Positions 60,397-64,000 of a DNA stretch of 64,000 bases are shown in pieces; the first letter of the stretch is position 1, and every line of letters starts with the position of its first letter. Under the pieces are notes generated by a model, which searched no databases, had not been told where the DNA came from, and worked only from the letters and a program-made list of their open reading frames with translations. The position numbers were made by a program, and so were the translations under genes. Source of the DNA: Streptomyces lucensis JCM 4490 (GTDB lineage Bacteria > Actinomycetota > Actinomycetes > Streptomycetales > Streptomycetaceae); contig NZ_BMUE01000008.1 in assembly GCF_014650035.1 (NCBI RefSeq), forward strand, positions 124,001-188,000, read 5' to 3'.

Positions 60397-60440
60397 TCAC
60401 AGGAAGCAGCAGTGCGGGGTGCTCATGAATGCCACGCCAT
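60397..60440 (-). promoter_or_regulatory. Two overlapping mini-ORFs, possible leader peptides
   Basis: On the minus strand ATG 60440 encodes MAWHS-stop. Its TGA overlaps ATG 60426, which encodes MSTPHCCFL-stop (to 60397). The overlap TCATGAGC suggests re-initiation. Immediately downstream come CTTCC and GGAAG, which could pair across the second stop, and then the hairpin at 60384-60357. The layout resembles ribosome-mediated attenuators of antibiotic-resistance genes, but no Shine-Dalgarno sequence is evident. Confidence 0.35.
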
Positions 60441-60816
60441 GAGTGTACGAGCTTCGGCGCAGCCCCTCATACCCGCCGAAGCTGGCGGACACGGCCTGGT
60501 CCCGGTGCCCGCCTGCGGACGCCAGCGGCTTCATCGCCCGGCGATCGCGTATCGAGTCGGCACTGCCCTGGCACACGGTCTGCTGCGGCTTCCGACCTTC
60601 CTCATTCTTCTGCGTGCCTGCGCAGACTCGGCCCCTCGCCGTGCAGCGGTCGGACGGGACCGTCGCCGCCCATCCAACCGCTCGAACCACCAACCCGGTG
60701 AACCTATGCGGTCACAGCACCAGCGAGCGCAGAGTGCGGGACTTCGAGGTTTCGGCCCGCTCTACGTGGCCGTCCACCGCTAGGCGTGCTCGTTGGTAGG
60801 TCGGTGACCGCCTGCT
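60441..60816. other. Intergenic region, no gene seen
   Basis: No recognisable coding sequence on either strand. It should contain the promoter of the methyltransferase leader, but I could not define one. Confidence 0.4.
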
Positions 60817-61290
60817 CTATCGAACTGGTCCGCACTCATCGACGATAGCGGTCGGCTGTGACAGGAAGGCATCCCGGTCCACGGGGCCATAAGCGATGTT
60901 GAACGTGTCGAGCCAGTACGACCACCCGCGGATTCCCAGGGCGCTGCTAAACCGGTAGTTCAACTGCCAGCGGACCCACTGCCCGGGAAGCAGTCGAACT
61001 GCCGGCGGCCTGCGCGGCCGAGGTGGCAACCCGAAGAGCGGCTCCACACGAACGAGCACTCGGAGACGGTCGCCCTCGTCCCGCAGGCTGACATCGATCT
61101 CGCGGAGGTCTTTCTGACTCGAATATGGCTCGAAGTCGTCGCGCTCGGACATCTGGACAAAGTGGGCGAATCCGTAAGGCATCTGAGGCAGCGCGAAGCC
61201 GACCGGCACAGCGTTCCTGCGGGCCGCGAACTCCCCGCCCCGAGACTGCTTCGTCCAAGACGTCTTGATCCACTGCACCGTGATGTCCAC
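60817..61290 (-). CDS. Conserved hypothetical protein (beta-rich, Streptomyces type)
   Basis: The product has 157 residues from GTG 61290, with GAAGGG upstream. It reads DITVQWIKTSWTKQSRGGEF, ALPQMPYGFAHFVQMSERDD and FEPYSSQKDLREIDVSLRDE, with LLPGQWVRWQLNYRFSS and a tyrosine/tryptophan-rich end. Proteins with the same segments are widespread in Streptomyces with no assigned function. It is soluble and has no signal peptide. It is divergent from the secreted protein starting at 61472. Confidence 0.75.
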   Translation of the reverse strand: MDITVQWIKTSWTKQSRGGEFAARRNAVPVGFALPQMPYGFAHFVQMSERDDFEPYSSQKDLREIDVSLRDEGDRLRVLVRVEPLFGLPPRPRRPPAVRLLPGQWVRWQLNYRFSSALGIRGWSYWLDTFNIAYGPVDRDAFLSQPTAIVDECGPVR

Positions 61291-61471
61291 CGCACCTGCC
61301 CTTCGCCGAGAGCCTACGATCGACATTTCCTTGACGTCACTCAGGTTCCCGCGCAACTGCCTGCTGCCAGTTCTCAGCAGCTTCCTGCCAACTCTGGCAC
61401 CGCCGCCCCATGACACACGCGTTCGGCGCTTACCCTCTCGTCTCACAGAAGTCGAGGGAAGGTACGAGAAA

Positions 61472-62152
61472 TTGAAGAGGGGAATCCTCTGCGCCGCGCT
61501 GGCTTCCGTCGGCGTCATATCTCTTCTCGGGGGTACGGCCGCCGCCGCGCCCACCGACAACACGGACTCAGCGCGTTCGTGCGCCGGGGTGCGGCTCACC
61601 GGGTCCCTGCCGGTGCCGCCCGCCGGGATGGCCGTGCGGCAGACCGTCACCATCGGGCCCGACTGCGCCCCGCGCAAGGGCCCGGTGCGCTACGTCCCGG
61701 CCACCGAATCGGCCACCACAACCACAACGCGTTCCCTCGCCGCGACCGACCCGGCCACCCGTCACGTCCGCAGCTGGAACGAGATGTACGACTGCTGCAA
61801 CATCCGGATGACGGGCTTGTACACCACGTCCGACTGGACCGTCGACAACGGCCGGATCCGCACCGCAGCCACGACCGCCACCCAGGGCTTCAACCGCGAA
61901 CCGTGGGACGCCGGCTGGTCACTGAAGTCCTCCACCAGCAAGCAGGACTGCGCCACGGACTGTGCAGTCGTCAACGCCGTCGCTGACGCGGACTTCACCT
62001 ACAAGGGCATCTTTGACGTGACCGGCCAGTGGTACGCCAACACCCACCACTCCTCGGTACAGCTCACCGCCGACGGCACGCCCACCTGCACCTTCGACGT
62101 CAATCTGAAGCACACGTTCGTCGGATGGAACTGGCAGCACGGCTGCGAGTGA
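61472..62152 (+). CDS. Secreted protein of unknown function
   Basis: The product has 226 residues, probably from TTG 61472, with GAGGGAAGG nine bases upstream. A Sec signal (KRGILCAALASVGVISLLGG, cleavage near AAAAP) is followed by a Thr-rich linker and a domain with seven or eight cysteines (YDCCNIRMTG, QDCATDC, PTCTFD, QHGCE). It probably forms a disulfide-stabilised beta-sandwich. The TTG start is unusual but supported by the Shine-Dalgarno sequence and by the absence of a nearer ATG/GTG before the signal peptide. Confidence 0.78.
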   Translation: MKRGILCAALASVGVISLLGGTAAAAPTDNTDSARSCAGVRLTGSLPVPPAGMAVRQTVTIGPDCAPRKGPVRYVPATESATTTTTRSLAATDPATRHVRSWNEMYDCCNIRMTGLYTTSDWTVDNGRIRTAATTATQGFNREPWDAGWSLKSSTSKQDCATDCAVVNAVADADFTYKGIFDVTGQWYANTHHSSVQLTADGTPTCTFDVNLKHTFVGWNWQHGCE

Positions 62153-62238
62153 GCCCACGGAGGCGGTAGACACGGCGGGACCACTGCGTCTGCCGCCCCA
62201 CGGGCGACATCTACCGCCGGCTGCCAATAGGCTCTCGT

Positions 62239-62665
62239 GTGCCACCGCGATTTGCCCCGTTGACTCCGACCGGCAGGCTGCGTCTGGCGGTGTGTCGTGG
62301 ACGACGGTTGGCCGCTGCGGCGGGCCGCGGAACGCTTCCCGGTCAGCCACCGCCGCCCGGTGGGCCGGCCGCTACCGGCTGCTGGGCGCGACTGGGATCC
62401 ACGATCGCTCCAGTCGCCCTCACCACAGCCCCCGCCAGACACCCGCCGCGGTCGAAGAGCAGGTCGTGCGGCTGCGGCGCGAGTGCCGGACCGGGCCGGT
62501 GCGGGCGGCCGCCCGCACCGGTGTCGCTGTTTCCACCGCCCACCGCATCCTCGCCCGGCACGGCCTGCCCGCCCTGGCCGCCACCCCCCTGGCCACCGGC
62601 GAGCCGATCCGCGCTACGAACTGGCCCTGCCCGGCGAGTTGGTCCACATCGACGTCAAGGAGACG
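62239..62665 (+). pseudogene. IS481-family transposase remnant
   Basis: Successive frames contain LTPTGRLRLAV, then DDGWPLRRAAERFPVSH, then TAARWAGRYRLLGATGIHDR with SSRPHHSPRQTP and AAARTGVAVSTAHRILARHG, and finally YELALPGELVHIDVKE. This is the helix-turn-helix half and the first catalytic-Asp strand (HIDVK) of an IS481 transposase. At least three frame changes separate them, and everything after HIDVKE is lost. No terminal repeats were found. Confidence 0.8.
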
Positions 62666-62737
62666 GCCACACACCAGCCAGCCGCGTCACCGGCCTGTCG
62701 GACAGCACTGCTCGGCCGTGTGGCTAGGTTGGCCAGC

Positions 62738-63259
62738 ATGCGTGTGCGGGGGCGGAGTTACCGATATGTCGGACCGGTCGAGCTGAAGGCTGCGGTCCGA
62801 CCAGGCAGCGGCGGGTGCCGGATCCGCTCAGCGGCTGACTTCGTAAGCTGGGTCGCTGAGCGATCGCCAATGGAACTGGCCGAACCCTTCACCTTCGTGG
62901 TCGGCACGGATGGTGTGCTTCGGCTGGCGCCGCGGCGGAGTGAGCACGTGGACTGTGCCGACGCAGCGATGGTTCTGGGCGCTGGTGAGATCAGCTTCAC
63001 CCGTGAGGCAGGGGGGTGGACGGTGGACGAGGTCAGCAATCACTCCACCGGGTACTGCCCGGACGTCAGTTCCTGGTCGGAAGTAGCCCGCGCTCTGGAC
63101 AGCGTAGAGCTCGAGCGGCCGACCGGATTCACCCACGAGGTGGTGTTCCGGCGGTGCCCTGACTGCCAGGAACACAACGTCGTGCGCGAGGAGGACTTCG
63201 TCTGCGTCTTCTGTGGCAGCGATCTGCCTGAGGAATGGAACGTGGATCTCTCCGCATGA
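62738..63259 (+). CDS. Conserved hypothetical protein with C-terminal zinc ribbon
   Basis: The product has 173 residues. The N-terminal half (MRVRGRSYRYVGPVELKAAV; IRSAADFVSWVAERSPMELA; FTFVVGTDGVLRLAPRRSEH) is a beta-rich domain often found in Streptomyces proteins of unknown function. The C-terminus has two CxxC pairs, CPDC and CVFC, 19 residues apart, forming a zinc ribbon. ATG 62738 was chosen because upstream sequence in the same frame belongs to the transposase remnant. Confidence 0.8.
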   Translation: MRVRGRSYRYVGPVELKAAVRPGSGGCRIRSAADFVSWVAERSPMELAEPFTFVVGTDGVLRLAPRRSEHVDCADAAMVLGAGEISFTREAGGWTVDEVSNHSTGYCPDVSSWSEVARALDSVELERPTGFTHEVVFRRCPDCQEHNVVREEDFVCVFCGSDLPEEWNVDLSA

Positions 63260-63336
63260 CGACCGCAGGTCACAGCCACTCGACTCGGCGAGGAACTCGT
63301 GGCACGGCCTGTCCACACGCATGCCGGGCCTTGCGC

Positions 63337-64000
63337 TCACACCGGGCAGCTAACCCTGCGCGCCTTGCGTCGCGCGCCCAGCAGCAACCGTAGCGTGCTC
63401 ATCAGAGGTGGCGTTGCCGAGCCGCGAAGCAGACCGGCACCTCGCGCCGAAGCGGCTTCAGCTGTGAGCAGTTCGAGTTCGACGATCGCGCGGACCAGCG
63501 CGCGGTAGGGAGCCGGCGTGAGCGGGGGAAGCGTTTTGGCTGTCTGCAGGGCGGTGCGTGCCTCGTTCACTTGGTGATGCAGCAAGTCGCGGACAGCCGG
63601 GGTATCTCGGCCGGCGGCCAGGTCCTCCGGACTTACCGAGAAGTCTTCCAGAGTCTTCACCGGGATACCCAGCCTTCCTTCCCGCAGATCCTCCGCGATG
63701 TCGTTGACGAAGTCCAGCCGCTGGCTGCCGTCGATGAATGTCCGGCACGCCGCTCTGTACGGCCTGTCATCACCATCTGGCCCCAGCAGCACGGCGATCA
63801 GCATGAAGGCAGGCAGCGAATAGGAATCGACATAGGCCTGGTAGTCGGCCTCGTCGAGGAACCCGGTGCAGTGGAGCTCAGCTTCCGCCGTGGACAGATA
63901 CTCCTCTACCGGCCGCAGGAGTCGTGGGTACGTCTTGATTGTGTGAGCCAGAGTGCGGAGCAGCGGGTCTTCACTCGTCTCCCCTTCCAGAACCTGCCGC
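63337..64000 (-). CDS. Squalene/phytoene synthase family protein (partial, N-terminus off the window)
   Basis: The visible 220 residues contain the second aspartate-rich motif of head-to-head prenyl synthases (DFVNDIAEDLREGRLGIP) and AYVDSYSLPAFMLIAVLLG, typical of HpnC/HpnD/CrtB relatives. These condense two farnesyl or geranylgeranyl diphosphates to presqualene or prephytoene diphosphate, first steps to hopanoids or carotenoids. The first DxxxD motif should lie beyond the window. Which pathway it serves cannot be decided without the missing neighbours. Confidence 0.88.
   Translation of the reverse strand, partial: RQVLEGETSEDPLLRTLAHTIKTYPRLLRPVEEYLSTAEAELHCTGFLDEADYQAYVDSYSLPAFMLIAVLLGPDGDDRPYRAACRTFIDGSQRLDFVNDIAEDLREGRLGIPVKTLEDFSVSPEDLAAGRDTPAVRDLLHHQVNEARTALQTAKTLPPLTPAPYRALVRAIVELELLTAEAASARGAGLLRGSATPPLMSTLRLLLGARRKARRVSCPV

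Noticed and set aside
1..64000. CRISPR array, tRNA/rRNA genes, complete insertion sequence or prophage.
   Set aside because: No regularly spaced repeats, tRNA-like cloverleaves, intact transposase with terminal repeats, or phage structural genes were seen.

Overview
The window is high-GC actinobacterial DNA, almost certainly Streptomyces. The evidence is strong third-position G+C in every convincing gene, two AfsR/SARP regulators and a LuxR-type LAL regulator that each carry the rare TTA codon, an ECF41 sigma factor, a Tat-exported intradiol dioxygenase, SPW and ricin-lectin proteins, and a zinc-free L33 paralogue. There are no rRNA or tRNA genes. Broken genes and transposase remnants are frequent (LLM oxidoreductase, GntR, helicase HA-domain, nucleotidyltransferase, MFS, L31, SUKH, IS5- and IS481-type), which suggests an accessory or arm-like part of the chromosome.

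Layout. 1-2.3 kb: polar amino-acid ABC importer operon on the minus strand. 3.1-8 kb: LLM remnant, DUF1684 protein, ricin-type lectin with a hexanucleotide repeat over its ribosome binding site, and a frameshifted AfsR-like SARP. 8.5-10.4 kb: NarL-type two-component pair. 11-19.9 kb (plus strand): secreted tripeptidyl-aminopeptidase-like hydrolase, ECF41 sigma factor with its FAD oxidoreductase, a lipoprotein, an intradiol dioxygenase and a LAL regulator. 20-22.6 kb: GntR remnant, then a MarR/MFS pair whose MFS frame runs on into DUF1330. 22.7-32.3 kb: degenerate, transposon-scarred stretch holding isolated genes (SPW protein, alpha/beta hydrolase, a repeat-containing membrane protein, orphan Imm51, small secreted protein). 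32.4-36.6 kb: MTHFR-like protein and a full AfsR-type SARP. 37-42.3 kb: secreted EEP-family protein, then a response regulator convergent with an operon of ABC ATPase, FtsX-type permease and histidine kinase. 42.9-45.1 kb: divergent TetR/MFS efflux pair with a near-textbook operator. 45.6-48.7 kb: small membrane protein coupled to an HTH/coiled-coil/receiver protein, then an XRE regulator divergent from a broken MFS gene. 49.2-64 kb: serine hydrolase, L33 with an L31 fragment, glutaredoxin-like protein, DksA-like protein, acetyltransferases, hydrolases, VOC protein, cold-shock protein, methyltransferases, an RlmA/TlrB-type rRNA methyltransferase with a possible leader-peptide attenuator, secreted proteins, an IS481 remnant and a partial squalene/phytoene synthase.

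How the genes work together. The clear functional units are: the ABC importer; MarR and its MFS pump; TetR and its MFS pump; ECF41 and its oxidoreductase; and the ATPase-permease-kinase operon facing its response regulator, which looks like an envelope-stress or peptide-antibiotic detoxification module. Three large regulators (two SARP, one LAL) contain TTA codons and are therefore predicted to depend on bldA tRNA. No biosynthetic gene cluster core, CRISPR array or complete mobile element is visible. The best candidates for undescribed biology are the HTH/coiled-coil/receiver protein, the leader-peptide/hairpin arrangement before the rRNA methyltransferase, the repeat-borne ribosome binding site of the lectin gene and the MFS-DUF1330 read-through fusion. 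All four are inferences from sequence.
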